A DNA stretch of 64,000 nt from Novilysobacter_A longmucuonensis (GCF_046600735.1 NZ_JBJMAW010000001.1:1-64000), one strand, 5' to 3'; shown: positions 44,884 through 53,869, counted from the first letter of the stretch. Translations and numbers: made by a program. Notes: a model not told the origin generated them from the letters alone.

Positions 44884-45837
44884 TCAGTAGTACAGCGAGA
44901 CCAGGTGCCGCGCCTCGGCGAAAAACAGCCAGCGTTCGACCGCCGCGCCGCACAGCGTACTCACCGCCGCGGCGGCGAACCACGGTGCCGCGTCCATGTG
45001 CACCAGCAACCATACCGGCAGCATCAGCAGCGCCGGCAGCACCGCAAACAGCAGCACGGCGATGGTGCGCAGCTTGCGCGAGTGCTTGCGTGCGAGCACG
45101 AACACCATCTCGCGGGTGAGGAAGTTGCCTTCGGTGTGCGGGCGCTCGAACACCTGGACCTCGCGCTCCGGCAGCCCGACCGCATCGCCGCGCGTCGCCG
45201 GCAGCGGGGTGTGGTCGATGTCGCGCCAGTAGCGGCGCTTGAGCCACCACAGCGCGGCCATCAACGTGATCGCCAGCAGCGCCGGCAGGCGGCCGAGCCG
45301 GCCATCGACCCCCTCGATCGCGGCCAGCAGCAGCCCGCCGCTCAGCAGTGCGAACACGAGATAGCCGGGCAGTACCAGCCGGTGACGCCAGGCCGGGATC
45401 GGCTTGAGCGAGGCATAGATCATCGCCGTGCAGGCCACCGTGACCAGCGCACACGCGGCCAGCAGCAGGCACAGCGCCACCGTTGCGGCATTGAGCGGAA
45501 TGGAGAACACCGCATCGTGCCGGTCGATCATCTGCGCGTAGGCCAGCAGGCCGAATGCCAGCGCCGGCGGGTAGGTCAATACCGCGGCCACGCCTTCGCG
45601 CGACAGCCACGACGTGCGCCATTGCGAGAACGCGCGCCAGGCACGCATCGGCTTGCCCAGGTGCCACAGCGAGCTGACCAGGCCCACCGTGGCCAGCACC
45701 AGTGCGAGCGCGGTCGCGACCGCGAGCAGCCACGGATCGACGCGGCCGGTCAGCGCGGCGAGCGCGCTCCAGAACAGCAGCCCGTAGCCGGCGCCCGACA
45801 GTGTGCTGAAGATGATGACCGAGAACGCCGGGTGCAT
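44884..45837 (-). CDS. soeC: Sulfite dehydrogenase membrane anchor SoeC (DmsC/NrfD-like)
   Basis: A 317-aa integral membrane protein with about eight helices (HPAFSVIIFSTLSGAGYGLLFWSAL; WLLAVATALALVLATVGLVSSLWHLG; LCLLLAACALVTVACTAMIYASL; LRTIAVLLFAVLPALLMLPVWLLV). It matches the DmsC-type anchor that passes electrons between the iron-sulfur subunit and the quinone pool. The start MHPAFSVI is typical of SoeC. It is the last gene of the reverse-strand operon. The sulfite assignment depends on the catalytic subunit; alone it would be called a DMSO reductase-type anchor. Confidence 0.82.
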   Translation of the reverse strand: MHPAFSVIIFSTLSGAGYGLLFWSALAALTGRVDPWLLAVATALALVLATVGLVSSLWHLGKPMRAWRAFSQWRTSWLSREGVAAVLTYPPALAFGLLAYAQMIDRHDAVFSIPLNAATVALCLLLAACALVTVACTAMIYASLKPIPAWRHRLVLPGYLVFALLSGGLLLAAIEGVDGRLGRLPALLAITLMAALWWLKRRYWRDIDHTPLPATRGDAVGLPEREVQVFERPHTEGNFLTREMVFVLARKHSRKLRTIAVLLFAVLPALLMLPVWLLVHMDAAPWFAAAAVSTLCGAAVERWLFFAEARHLVSLYY

Positions 45838-45887
45838 ATGTCAGGCCGGACCAGCCGGCACGCGACGGGGCAAACGCGGTGGTGCGC

Positions 45888-46739
45888 TCATCGCGACAGC
45901 GCCCGGTCGAGCCAGCGCAGCACCGACGGCAATGCGGCGGCGTCCAGCGACTCGCCCGGCGCGGTGGCTGCAACCGTGCTTGCGTCGCCGCCGGCGCGGC
46001 GCGGGCGTGGCGGCAGGTACTGGTTGACCGGCTTGTAGCCGAGCTCCGGCATCAGGTCGACGCCGCCGCGCGCGGCGACCAGCTTGGACACTTTCGAGTC
46101 GGGGTCGCCAAGGTCGCCGAAGTGGCGCGCCCGGGTCGGGCAGGCCTGCACGCAGGCCGGCTGGCGTTCCTCCTCGGCCAAGTTGTCGTTGTAGATGCGG
46201 TCGATGCACAGGGTGCATTTCTTCATCACCCCCTCGACCTCGCTGTATTCGCGCGCGCCGTAGGGGCAGGCCCACGAGCACAGCTTGCAGCCGATGCACT
46301 TGTCCTCGTCGACCAGCACGATGCCGTCCTCGGCGCGCTTGTAGCTGGCGCCGGTCGGGCACACCGTGACGCAGGCCGGCTGCTCGCAGTGCAGGCACGA
46401 GCGCGGGAAATGCAGGGTCATGGCCGGCTGCGGCGCCTGCGCACCGGATCCCGAACCGCACATCGGGTCCTCATCCTGTCCGCGGCCACCCGCCGGCTCG
46501 CCCTGAGAGGGTCCGGGTTGAGCAAGGGCTTGCTCTGCAGCGATCTCGTAACTGTGCACCCGGTTGAACCACACCCCGGTGGGGTCCTTGCCGTAGGGCT
46601 GCTCGTCGGTCAGCGGCGCGGCGAAGCCGCCGGCGTTCCACTCCTTGCAGCTGACCGCGCAGGCGTGGCAGCCGACGCAGGTGTCAAGGTCGATCACCAG
46701 GCCCATCTTCTTCTTCGACGGTGGCGGCAGGTCGGTCAT
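45888..46739 (-). CDS. soeB: Sulfite dehydrogenase iron-sulfur subunit SoeB
   Basis: A 283-aa ferredoxin-type electron-transfer subunit. It has four Cys clusters for [4Fe-4S] centres: CVGCHACAVSCKEWN; CLHCEQPACVTVCPTGA; CIGCKLCSWACPYGA; and CTLCIDR with CVQACPTRA. Residues ~68-100 (AQPGPSQGEPAGGRG...) form a low-complexity insert whose DNA contains the perfect palindrome GAGCAAGGGCTTGCTC (46520-46535), probably another inserted repeat. No Tat signal, consistent with a cytoplasmic enzyme. It lies between the SLC13 permease and soeC. Confidence 0.85.
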   Translation of the reverse strand: MTDLPPPSKKKMGLVIDLDTCVGCHACAVSCKEWNAGGFAAPLTDEQPYGKDPTGVWFNRVHSYEIAAEQALAQPGPSQGEPAGGRGQDEDPMCGSGSGAQAPQPAMTLHFPRSCLHCEQPACVTVCPTGASYKRAEDGIVLVDEDKCIGCKLCSWACPYGAREYSEVEGVMKKCTLCIDRIYNDNLAEEERQPACVQACPTRARHFGDLGDPDSKVSKLVAARGGVDLMPELGYKPVNQYLPPRPRRAGGDASTVAATAPGESLDAAALPSVLRWLDRALSR

Positions 46740-46772
46740 CGGGTCGGTCGGGTGTGGGTCACGGCACGCGCC

Positions 46773-48623
46773 TCAGAACGGGAAGAACCGCGGAATCAGC
46801 AGGGTCGCCATCATCCAGAAGATCAGGTTGAGCGGCAGGCCAATCTTGATGAAGTCGGCAAAGCGATAGCCGCCGGCAGCGTAGACCATGGTGTTGGTCT
46901 GGTAGCCGACTGGCGTGGCGAATGCGGTCGAGGCCGCGAACGCCACCGCGACCAGGAAAGGCTTGGCATCGACCCCGAGCGATTCGGCCGCGGCGATCGC
47001 CACCGGCACCACCAGCACCGCCGCGGCATTGTTGCTCATGATCTCGGTCAGCACCGAGGTCAGCAGGTAGATCACCGACAGCGTCACCACCGGGCCGAAC
47101 TGGCTGAACAGGCCGATTGCGTTCTGCGCGACCCAGTCGGCGCCGCCGCTGCGCTCCAGCGCGATGCCCAGCGGCAGCACGCCGGCCAGCAGGATGACCA
47201 CGCGCCAGTCGATCGCGGTATAGGCCTCGTCGGGCTCCAGGCAGCGCAGCACCACCAGCGCGACGCAGCCGAGGATCGCCGCGGCGACGATCGGCAGCCA
47301 GCCGGCCGCGGCCATGCCGACCACCGACAGCAGCACGCCGGTCGAGAGCAGCGCGCGGCGGCGGTCGACGCGTTGCTGGGTGCGCTCACCCAGCACCACC
47401 AGCCCCGGGTTGTCGCGCAAGGCCTCCAGCGAGCTTTCCGAGGCATCCACCAGCAGGATGTCGCCGAGCGCCAGTGGCACCTGATTGACCGGCCGGCGCA
47501 ACACCACGCGGCGGCGCTGCAGCCCGTGCACGCGCACCCGATAGGTGTGGCCGAAGCGCATCTCCGAGATGGTGTGGCCGATCAGCGGCGAGCCCGGCGC
47601 GACCATCACCTCGGCATGCAGGCGCTCGGCGCCGCGGTCGCTGTCCAGGTGCGGCGCCACCCGGTCGTGGTCGAGCTTGTGGCGCCGGCGCAGCGCCTCG
47701 ACCTGCTCCCACTCGCCGTGCAGCAGCAGGCGGTCGCCGGCGCGCAGGTTGGTCTGCGCGGCAGACGCGCTGGTGCCGCCCTCGCGCAGCACGTTGATCA
47801 GTTCGACCTCCAGGCTTTCGGGCCGCGGCGCGTAGTTCTCGTCCTCGTCCTTGTCCTTATCCTCATCCCCATCGTCTGCATCGTCTGCATCGTCGGGCGG
47901 GGCGACCGGCTTGGACAGGTCGCCGGCGGGGAGGTCGATCGCGGGCGACTTGGCCGGCACCACCAGCTCGATCAGGTAGCGCCCGCCGTGGCCGTCGCTG
48001 TCGGGTTCGGCGATGCCCAGGTTGGGCAGCAGGAAGCGCCGCGCCAGCATCAGGTAGACCAGACCGACCGCGACGAAGATCACCCCCAGCGGCGCGAACT
48101 CGAACAGGCCGAAGCCCTCGCGGCCGGTCTGCACTGCCAGCGAATTGACCAGCAGGTTGGTCGAACTGCCGATCAGCGTGCACACGCCGCCGAACTGCGC
48201 CGCATACGACAGCGGGATCAGGAACTTGGAGGCCGGCAGCTTGTTGGCCGCGGTCGCCGCCAGCACCAGCGGCAGGAACACCGCCAGCGCCGCGGTGTTG
48301 TTGACGAAGCCGGAGATCAGCGCTATCAGCGACATCATCACCAGCGCAAACAGCCAGCCCGACTTGATCCGCGCCAGCATCTCGCCCAGGCCCTGCAGCG
48401 CGCCGCTGCGCTGCAACCCCGCGCTGAGCACGAACATCGCCGCGACGGTGATCGTCGCCTGGCTGGAAAAACCCGACAGCGCCTCGGTCGGCGATACCAG
48501 CCCGAGCACCAGCAGGCTGGCCAGCACCAGCACCGCGACCACGTCGACCCGCAGCTTCTCGGTGACAAACAGGTAGACCGCGCCGGCGAGCACCGCCAGG
48601 GTCAGCCACAGCTCGGTCGCCAT
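46773..48623 (-). CDS. SLC13 / DASS-type permease with RCK_C domain
   Basis: A 616-aa transporter. About five N-terminal helices (MFVLSAGLQRSGALQGLG; MMSLIALISGFVNNTAALAVFLPLVLA; GGVCTLIGSSTNLLVNSL) and about six C-terminal ones (LTEIMSNNAAAVLVVPVAIA; AASTAFATPVGYQTNTMVY) carry the paired N-N-T/A and S-T-N motifs of the family. They are separated by a cytoplasmic region with RCK_C/TrkA-C-like segments. That region begins with an acidic tract (PPDDADDADDGDEDKDKDEDE). Between soeA and soeB it plausibly moves sulfite, sulfate or an organosulfonate; direction and substrate are inferred. Confidence 0.85.
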   Translation of the reverse strand: MATELWLTLAVLAGAVYLFVTEKLRVDVVAVLVLASLLVLGLVSPTEALSGFSSQATITVAAMFVLSAGLQRSGALQGLGEMLARIKSGWLFALVMMSLIALISGFVNNTAALAVFLPLVLAATAANKLPASKFLIPLSYAAQFGGVCTLIGSSTNLLVNSLAVQTGREGFGLFEFAPLGVIFVAVGLVYLMLARRFLLPNLGIAEPDSDGHGGRYLIELVVPAKSPAIDLPAGDLSKPVAPPDDADDADDGDEDKDKDEDENYAPRPESLEVELINVLREGGTSASAAQTNLRAGDRLLLHGEWEQVEALRRRHKLDHDRVAPHLDSDRGAERLHAEVMVAPGSPLIGHTISEMRFGHTYRVRVHGLQRRRVVLRRPVNQVPLALGDILLVDASESSLEALRDNPGLVVLGERTQQRVDRRRALLSTGVLLSVVGMAAAGWLPIVAAAILGCVALVVLRCLEPDEAYTAIDWRVVILLAGVLPLGIALERSGGADWVAQNAIGLFSQFGPVVTLSVIYLLTSVLTEIMSNNAAAVLVVPVAIAAAESLGVDAKPFLVAVAFAASTAFATPVGYQTNTMVYAAGGYRFADFIKIGLPLNLIFWMMATLLIPRFFPF

Positions 48624-48684
48624 CAGCCCTGCACCTGCGCAGCGACGCGCCGTGGCGGCCCGGCGAAGCTCGCCCGTGCGTGCA

Positions 48685-51648
48685 TCAGCCGTGCTCCTTG
48701 CGGCGCATCGCGGCGCCGTAGCGCAGCGGCAAGTTGTCGGCCTGGCCCAGTTCCAGCGGCGCGAACTGTGGCGTGCTGTGGCTGGCCGCGGCGACCTTGT
48801 CGATCCGCACGCGCAGGTCGAACCACGCCGCCTGCCCGGTGACCGGGTCGGCGTTGGCGTAGTCGCCGCGCGGGGTAATGTCGGAGATCAGGTGGTTGAG
48901 CAGAAATCCCTGGCGCGCCTCGGGCGCATCCTTGCCCAGTCGCCACGCGCCCTTGCGCTTGCCGATCGCGTTCCAGGTCCAGATCGTGTCGGGCTGGGTG
49001 TTGCTGGCGAACTTCGCCTGCGCGGTGATCGTGCCGTGGTGCGAGGTGACGCTGATCCAGTCCTCGTCGGCGATGTCGTAACGCGCAGCGGTATCGGGAT
49101 GCAGGTAGATCCAGTTGCGCGTGGCGATCTGCCGCAGCCAGGCGTTCTGCGAACCCCACGAGTGGTACATGAACATCGGCCGCTGGGTGACGGCGCTGAG
49201 CGGGAATTCGACAGGCTCGTCATTCCCGCGAACGCGGGAACCCAGTGACGTTGCGCTTGAACGAGCAGCATCCTGCGCATTGGCCTGCGCACCCTCGAAA
49301 GGCTCGTACCAGATCGGCAGCGGATCGAAGTAGGTGACCACGCGCTCGCGGTGCTGCTCCGGCGGCTGTTGTGCGCCGTGCCCCTGCGCGGCCAGGCGGA
49401 ACTTCTGCAGCGTCTCCGAATACAGCTGCAGCACGATGGGCTTGGCATCGCCGATAAAGCCCATCTTCTGCGCCCACTCGAGATAGCCGCGGTTGGCCAT
49501 CTTGAAATAGCGCGCGTGAGCGGGGATCTCGCTGCGCCAGAAGCCGTCGTGCTCGATGTAGCGTTCGAGCTGCGCGGGATTGGGCGGCCCCTTGGCCTCC
49601 AGTTCGCCGTGCTCGCCACGCCAGCCGGCGAGCAGCCCGACCCCGGGCGCGCGCTCGTGGCGCACGATGTAGTCGGCGTAGTCGCGGTAGCTCGGCGAGC
49701 CGTCGGCCTCGGCCATGCCGGGCAGGCCGAGCCGCGCGCCGAGCTCCAGCAGCACCGACTGGAAGCCGCGCACGTCGCGACCGGGCGATTGCGTCTCGGC
49801 CTCCAGCACCGGATGGCGGATCGCGTCGGCCGCGCCATCGGCATCGGAGATCGGCCGGTCGAGCATCGAGATCGCGTCGAAGCGCTCCAGGTAGGTGGTG
49901 TCCGGCAGCACCAGGTCGGCATAGGCGACCATTTCCGAGGCGTACGCGTCGGCGTAGATGATGTGCGGGATCCGGTACTCGCCGCTGTCGTCCTTGTCGG
50001 TCAGCCACTCGATGGTCTGGGCGGTGTTCATCGACGAGTTCCAGCTCATGTTGGCCATGAACATCATCAGCGTGTCGATCTTGTACGGATCGCCGGCCCA
50101 GGCGTTGCGGATCACGCTGTGCATCATGCCGTGCGCCGACAGCGGATAGCTCCAGGAGAACGCATGGTCGATGCGGCGCGGATTGCCGGCCGCGTCGACC
50201 AGCAGGTCCTCGGGCGCGTGTACGAAGCCCAGCGGCGGCGCATCGAGCGCGCCATTGGCCTGGCGCGCCTTGCCGGGCCGGTTCGGCGGCGCGATCGGTT
50301 TGGGGAACGGCGGCTGGTAGCGGAACGAGCCGGGCGTATCGACCGCGCCCAGCAGCAACTGCAGCAGGTGGATCGCGCGACAGGTGTGGAAGCCGTTGCT
50401 GTGCGCGCTGATCCCGCGCATCGCATGCATCGCGACCGGCCGGCCGACCATCTCGGCGTGCTCGCGGCCGTGCGCGTCGGTCCAGGCGACCGGCAGGGTG
50501 AACGCGTGGTCGAACGCGGCCTCGGCCAGCTCGCGTGCGATCCGGCAGATGGTCTCGGCCGGAATGCCGCAGCGCTCGCTGACCGCATCGGGGGAGAACG
50601 AAGGATCGAGGTAGCGCTCGGCGATCAGGTGGAAGGCCGGCACCACGTTGCGGCCATCGGCGAGGGTGTACTGGCCGACCACGGCGGGCGACACATCGAT
50701 CGAGTCGGCCAGCGCTTGCGCCCCCTCGCTTGCGCCAAGCGGGGCGGGTTGGCCGTTGCCGCGATCCCAGCACAACGCCTGCCCCGCCGCGTCGCGCGCA
50801 AACAACCCGTCATCGGCGCCACCGGGGTTGCGGATCACCAGCCAGTGCGCATTGGTGTAGCGCACCAGGTAGTCCAGGTCGATCCGGTCGGCCTTCAGCA
50901 GCTCATGGATCAGCGCGAACGCGAACAGCCCGTCGGTGCCGGGCCGGATCCCGATCCACTCGTCGGCGATCGCGCCGTAGCCCGAGCGCACCGGGTTGAC
51001 CGCGACGACCTTGGCGCCGTGTTCCTTCAGCTTGCCCAGGCCGAGCTTGATCGGGTTGGAGTCGTGGTCCTCGGCCACGCCCCACAGCATCAGGTACCGG
51101 GCGTGTTCCCAGTCGGGCTCGCCGAACTCCCAGAACGAGCCGCCCAGCGTGTAGAGCCCGCCGGCGGCCATGTTCACCGAGCAGAAGCCGCCATGCGCGG
51201 CGTAGTTGATGGTGCCGAACTGCTGCGCCCACCAACCGGTCAGCGCCTGGCTCTGGTCGCGGCCGGTGAAGAACGCCAGCTCGTCGGGATTTCGTTGGCG
51301 GATCGGCGCCAGCCAGCCGGTGGCGATGCGCAGCGCCTCGTCCCACTCGATCTGCCTGAACTCGCCCTTGCCACGCTCGCCGACGCGCAGCAGCGGCTTA
51401 TCCAGCCGCGCCGGTGAATAGTGCTGCATGATCCCGGCCGAGCCCTTCGCGCACAGCACGCCCTGGTTGACCGGGTGCACCGGATTGCCCTGAATGTAGC
51501 GGATCTTGCCGTCGGTCAGCCACACCTTGATGCCGCAGCGGCAGGCGCACATGAAGCAGGTCGTGGTCTTGACCTCGTCGCCCGGCGACGGCGAATAGTT
51601 GATGACGGGCTCGGCAGGAGCGGAGTTGCGCATCCGCGCATTGTGCAT
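48685..51648 (-). CDS. soeA: Molybdopterin sulfite dehydrogenase catalytic subunit SoeA
   Basis: A 987-aa DMSO-reductase-superfamily enzyme. The N-terminal [4Fe-4S] motif is TTTCFMCACRCGIKVWL plus VLCAKGSAG. The Mo-bisMGD domain includes FFTGRDQSQALTGWWAQQFG, GGFCSVNMAAGGLYTLGGSFWEFGEPDWE and GVAEDHDSNPIKLG. The C-terminal dinucleotide-binding domain ends near the stop. These segments match cytoplasmic SoeA, which oxidises sulfite to sulfate and feeds electrons to SoeB/SoeC and quinone; no Tat leader is present. A palindromic repeat (49219-49275) is translated inside it. The start is ATG 51648 or 51633; neither has a good Shine-Dalgarno. Confidence 0.85.
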   Translation of the reverse strand: MHNARMRNSAPAEPVINYSPSPGDEVKTTTCFMCACRCGIKVWLTDGKIRYIQGNPVHPVNQGVLCAKGSAGIMQHYSPARLDKPLLRVGERGKGEFRQIEWDEALRIATGWLAPIRQRNPDELAFFTGRDQSQALTGWWAQQFGTINYAAHGGFCSVNMAAGGLYTLGGSFWEFGEPDWEHARYLMLWGVAEDHDSNPIKLGLGKLKEHGAKVVAVNPVRSGYGAIADEWIGIRPGTDGLFAFALIHELLKADRIDLDYLVRYTNAHWLVIRNPGGADDGLFARDAAGQALCWDRGNGQPAPLGASEGAQALADSIDVSPAVVGQYTLADGRNVVPAFHLIAERYLDPSFSPDAVSERCGIPAETICRIARELAEAAFDHAFTLPVAWTDAHGREHAEMVGRPVAMHAMRGISAHSNGFHTCRAIHLLQLLLGAVDTPGSFRYQPPFPKPIAPPNRPGKARQANGALDAPPLGFVHAPEDLLVDAAGNPRRIDHAFSWSYPLSAHGMMHSVIRNAWAGDPYKIDTLMMFMANMSWNSSMNTAQTIEWLTDKDDSGEYRIPHIIYADAYASEMVAYADLVLPDTTYLERFDAISMLDRPISDADGAADAIRHPVLEAETQSPGRDVRGFQSVLLELGARLGLPGMAEADGSPSYRDYADYIVRHERAPGVGLLAGWRGEHGELEAKGPPNPAQLERYIEHDGFWRSEIPAHARYFKMANRGYLEWAQKMGFIGDAKPIVLQLYSETLQKFRLAAQGHGAQQPPEQHRERVVTYFDPLPIWYEPFEGAQANAQDAARSSATSLGSRVRGNDEPVEFPLSAVTQRPMFMYHSWGSQNAWLRQIATRNWIYLHPDTAARYDIADEDWISVTSHHGTITAQAKFASNTQPDTIWTWNAIGKRKGAWRLGKDAPEARQGFLLNHLISDITPRGDYANADPVTGQAAWFDLRVRIDKVAAASHSTPQFAPLELGQADNLPLRYGAAMRRKEHG
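49219..49275. repeat. Palindromic repeat inside soeA coding sequence
   Basis: It contains the perfect hairpin TTCCCGCGAACGCGGGAA (49223-49240) followed by CCCAGTGACGTTGCG, the form of a well-known xanthomonad intergenic repeat. On the coding strand it yields SSATSLGSRVRGNDE, extra to the conserved protein, without breaking the frame. Confidence 0.8.
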
Positions 51649-51711
51649 GGGCGTGCCCATTCCCGCGATACGAGCCCTGTCGGCATCCCGCACCGGCCAA
51701 GGCCCCGGTCT

Positions 51712-52004
51712 GCGCGATAGGCCGGTTTCCATCGCGGCCATGGGCCGCTCCTACAGAAGCGCCCGATGATCCCGTAGAGCCGAGCTTGCTCGGCTGCGAA
51801 TCGACGATGTCCCCGCGCACCCACCGAACCGAGCGGAGCAAGCTCCGCTCTACCCCCGCACCGCCGCACTCCGGCCGAAGCTCCTGTAGGAGCGCCCCAT
51901 GGGCGCGAACGCGAACCGGACAGGCGCGATAGGCCGGTTTCCATCGCGGCCATGGGCCGCTCCTACAAAATGCGCCGGTGATTCGGTAGAGCCGAGCTGG
52001 CTCG
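51712..52004. repeat. Composite class V / class III repeat (copy B)
   Basis: From 51774 it repeats the order of copy A: GTAGAGCCGAGCTTGCTCGG, GAGCGGAGCAAGCTCCGCTC, the shared linker CCGCCGCACTCCGGCCG, GTAGGAGCGCCCCATGGGCG, and ATCGCGGCCATGGGCCGCTC. It is preceded by an extra half unit (51712-51757). It fills nearly the whole gap between soeA and the LolA-like gene. Confidence 0.8.
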
Positions 52005-52020
52005 ATGACGCCGCTGCCGC

Positions 52021-52611
52021 TCAGTTCGGTGCTTCGATACGGATATCCGGATCGTTGAAGCGCGAGTAGCGGATCGTGGTGGTGACCGTCTCACCGCCCT
52101 GGCCCTCGCCGCTGGCGAGGATCTGCCGCGGGTAGCCGTCGGCGCCGATCCACAGCGTCATCGTGCTGGGGCGGGGCTGGGTGTGCTCGACCCGGTATTT
52201 TTTTGCCGCCTCGCCATCCAGCGCTTCGCTGCCCAGCGCGGTCACGGCCATGCTGCTGGCGTTCTCGGCCAGCCGGGCCGGGTCGCGCCACTGCGACAGC
52301 GTGCCTTTGGGCAGCGGCACCTGCATGGTCTGGCCTTGCATGTTCAGGTACATGGTGTCGCCGATGATGGTCTGCTCGCCCATGCCGGACATGCCGGACA
52401 TGCTCATGCGGTAGCGGTCCGGCGCGACGAAGTCGAGCTGGCCGGTCACCGGCGTGGTGCCGGCGATCTCCATGTCGGCGTGGTAACTGCGCGCAGCGGC
52501 GAATTTTTCGATCGACTCGTTCACCTCCTCGCGCGGCCCGGCCCAGCACACTGGCGCGGCCAGCGCGGCGAGGGTGAAGCCCAGCAGTGCGCGACGTGCG
52601 GCGGTTTTCAT
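52021..52611 (-). CDS. Periplasmic LolA/LppX-like protein
   Basis: A 196-aa protein with a signal peptide (ALLGFTLAALAAPVCWA) and a beta-rich domain: YHADMEIAGTTPVTGQLDFVAPDRYRMSM, TIIGDTMYLNMQGQTM, YRVEHTQPRPSTMTLWIGADGYPRQI. This is the pattern of lipoprotein-carrier-like outer-membrane sorting or LppX-type proteins. It is probably periplasmic and may bind a lipid or stress signal; no operon partner points to the ligand. AGGGGATT precedes ATG 52611. It is divergent from a WYL regulator. Confidence 0.75.
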   Translation of the reverse strand: MKTAARRALLGFTLAALAAPVCWAGPREEVNESIEKFAAARSYHADMEIAGTTPVTGQLDFVAPDRYRMSMSGMSGMGEQTIIGDTMYLNMQGQTMQVPLPKGTLSQWRDPARLAENASSMAVTALGSEALDGEAAKKYRVEHTQPRPSTMTLWIGADGYPRQILASGEGQGGETVTTTIRYSRFNDPDIRIEAPN

Positions 52612-52723
52612 CACAATCCCCTGCGACAGTGGCGGCCTTGCAGCGGCCGGTGCCATGCTTAACGCAGAACCCGGCCGCCACCAGACAGCCGCTCGACCTC
52701 GCCCCAGTGGGAAACCTCCAGCC

Positions 52724-53692
52724 ATGGAACGCATCGAACGCATTCACGCCCTGCACCGCATCCTCACCGCCGCGCGCTATCCGGTGACGGTGCAGCGCCT
52801 GCAGGGGGAGCTGGAGTGCTCGCGCGCGACCGTGTACCGCGACCTGGCCTACCTGCGCGACTACCTGATGGCGCCGGTGATCGGCAACGGCGAGGCCGGC
52901 TTCCGCTACGACCCCGACGAGGCCAACCGGTTCGAACTGCCCGGGCTGTGGCTGAGCTCGCAGGAGCTGCACTCGCTGCTGGCCGCGCAGCAGTTGCTGA
53001 TGCGCAGCGGCGGCGGGGTGCTGTCCAATGCGCTGGCACCGTTGCAGCACCGCATCGAGAAGCTGCTCGACGAGCACGCCGGCGGCCGCCGCGTGCCGGT
53101 CGAACGCGTGCGGGTGATCCCCCACCGCACCCGACGGCTCGACGAGATCTCGTTCCGCAATGTCGCCACCGCGGTGCTCGACCGCAGGCAGCTCGCGTTC
53201 GAATACCGCGCGCGCTCCACCGACCAGCCGACCCGGCGCTCGGTCTCGCCGCAGCGGCTGACCCACTACCGCGAGAACTGGTACCTGGACGCATGGGACC
53301 ATGAGCGCGACGGCCTGCGCAGTTTCTCGGTCGACCGCATCGTCGCCGCGCGGTTGCTCGACGATGCTGCGCGCGACGTGCCCGACGAGGAGCTCGACCG
53401 CCAGCTCGCGTCCAGCTACGGGATCTTCTCCGGCACGCCCAAGGGCTGGGCCCTGATCGTATTCAGCGCCAAGGCCGCGCGCTGGGTCGCCGACGAACAC
53501 TGGCATTCGCAGCAGCAGGGGCGGTTCCTGCCCGACGGGCGCTACGAGCTCAAGGTGCCCTTCAGTTCAGGCCGCGAGCTGTTGATGGACGTGCTGCATT
53601 ACGGCAGCGACGCGGAGATCGTCGAGCCGCCCTCGCTGCGCGAACAGGCGCGCTCGCTGCTGTCGCTGGCGCTGAGCCAATACGACCGCTGA
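52724..53692 (+). CDS. YafY/WYL-domain transcriptional regulator
   Basis: A 322-aa regulator. The N-terminal HTH_11 winged helix is ERIERIHALHRILTAARYPVTVQRLQGELECSRATVYRDLAYLRD. The central WYL domain is RQLAFEYRARSTDQPTRRSVSPQRLTHYRENWYLDAWDHERDGLRSFSVDRI, and a WCX-type C-terminus follows. WYL proteins sense a nucleotide or other small ligand and control stress or defence genes. It is divergent from the LolA-like gene with a 112-bp spacer and is followed by a class I repeat pair. Its target is unknown. Confidence 0.9.
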   Translation: MERIERIHALHRILTAARYPVTVQRLQGELECSRATVYRDLAYLRDYLMAPVIGNGEAGFRYDPDEANRFELPGLWLSSQELHSLLAAQQLLMRSGGGVLSNALAPLQHRIEKLLDEHAGGRRVPVERVRVIPHRTRRLDEISFRNVATAVLDRRQLAFEYRARSTDQPTRRSVSPQRLTHYRENWYLDAWDHERDGLRSFSVDRIVAARLLDDAARDVPDEELDRQLASSYGIFSGTPKGWALIVFSAKAARWVADEHWHSQQQGRFLPDGRYELKVPFSSGRELLMDVLHYGSDAEIVEPPSLREQARSLLSLALSQYDR

Positions 53693-53709
53693 GCGGTCTC
53701 GGCAGCCGG

Positions 53710-53783
53710 GTAGGAGCGGCTTCAGCCGCGAACCACAACCGTCGCCCGACGCCGTCACCGATCGCGGCTGAAGCCGCTCCTAC
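53710..53783. repeat. Inverted pair of class I repeats
   Basis: Both arms (GTAGGAGCGGCTTCAGCCGCGA and its complement) are intact around a ~30-bp middle, after the WYL regulator gene. Confidence 0.85.
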
Positions 53784-53869
53784 AGGGGGCGCCGGATGGG
53801 GTGCGGCGCGGTCGCAGCCGGTGAGATGGAGCCGGGCGATGGTGGCGCCGTCGACCCGAGGAGCCACCG

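Noticed and set aside
45879..48842. 987-codon + strand open frame over soeB and the SLC13 gene
   Set aside because: It is antisense to proteins with clear Fe-S and transporter motifs, with composition typical of reverse-frame artefacts.
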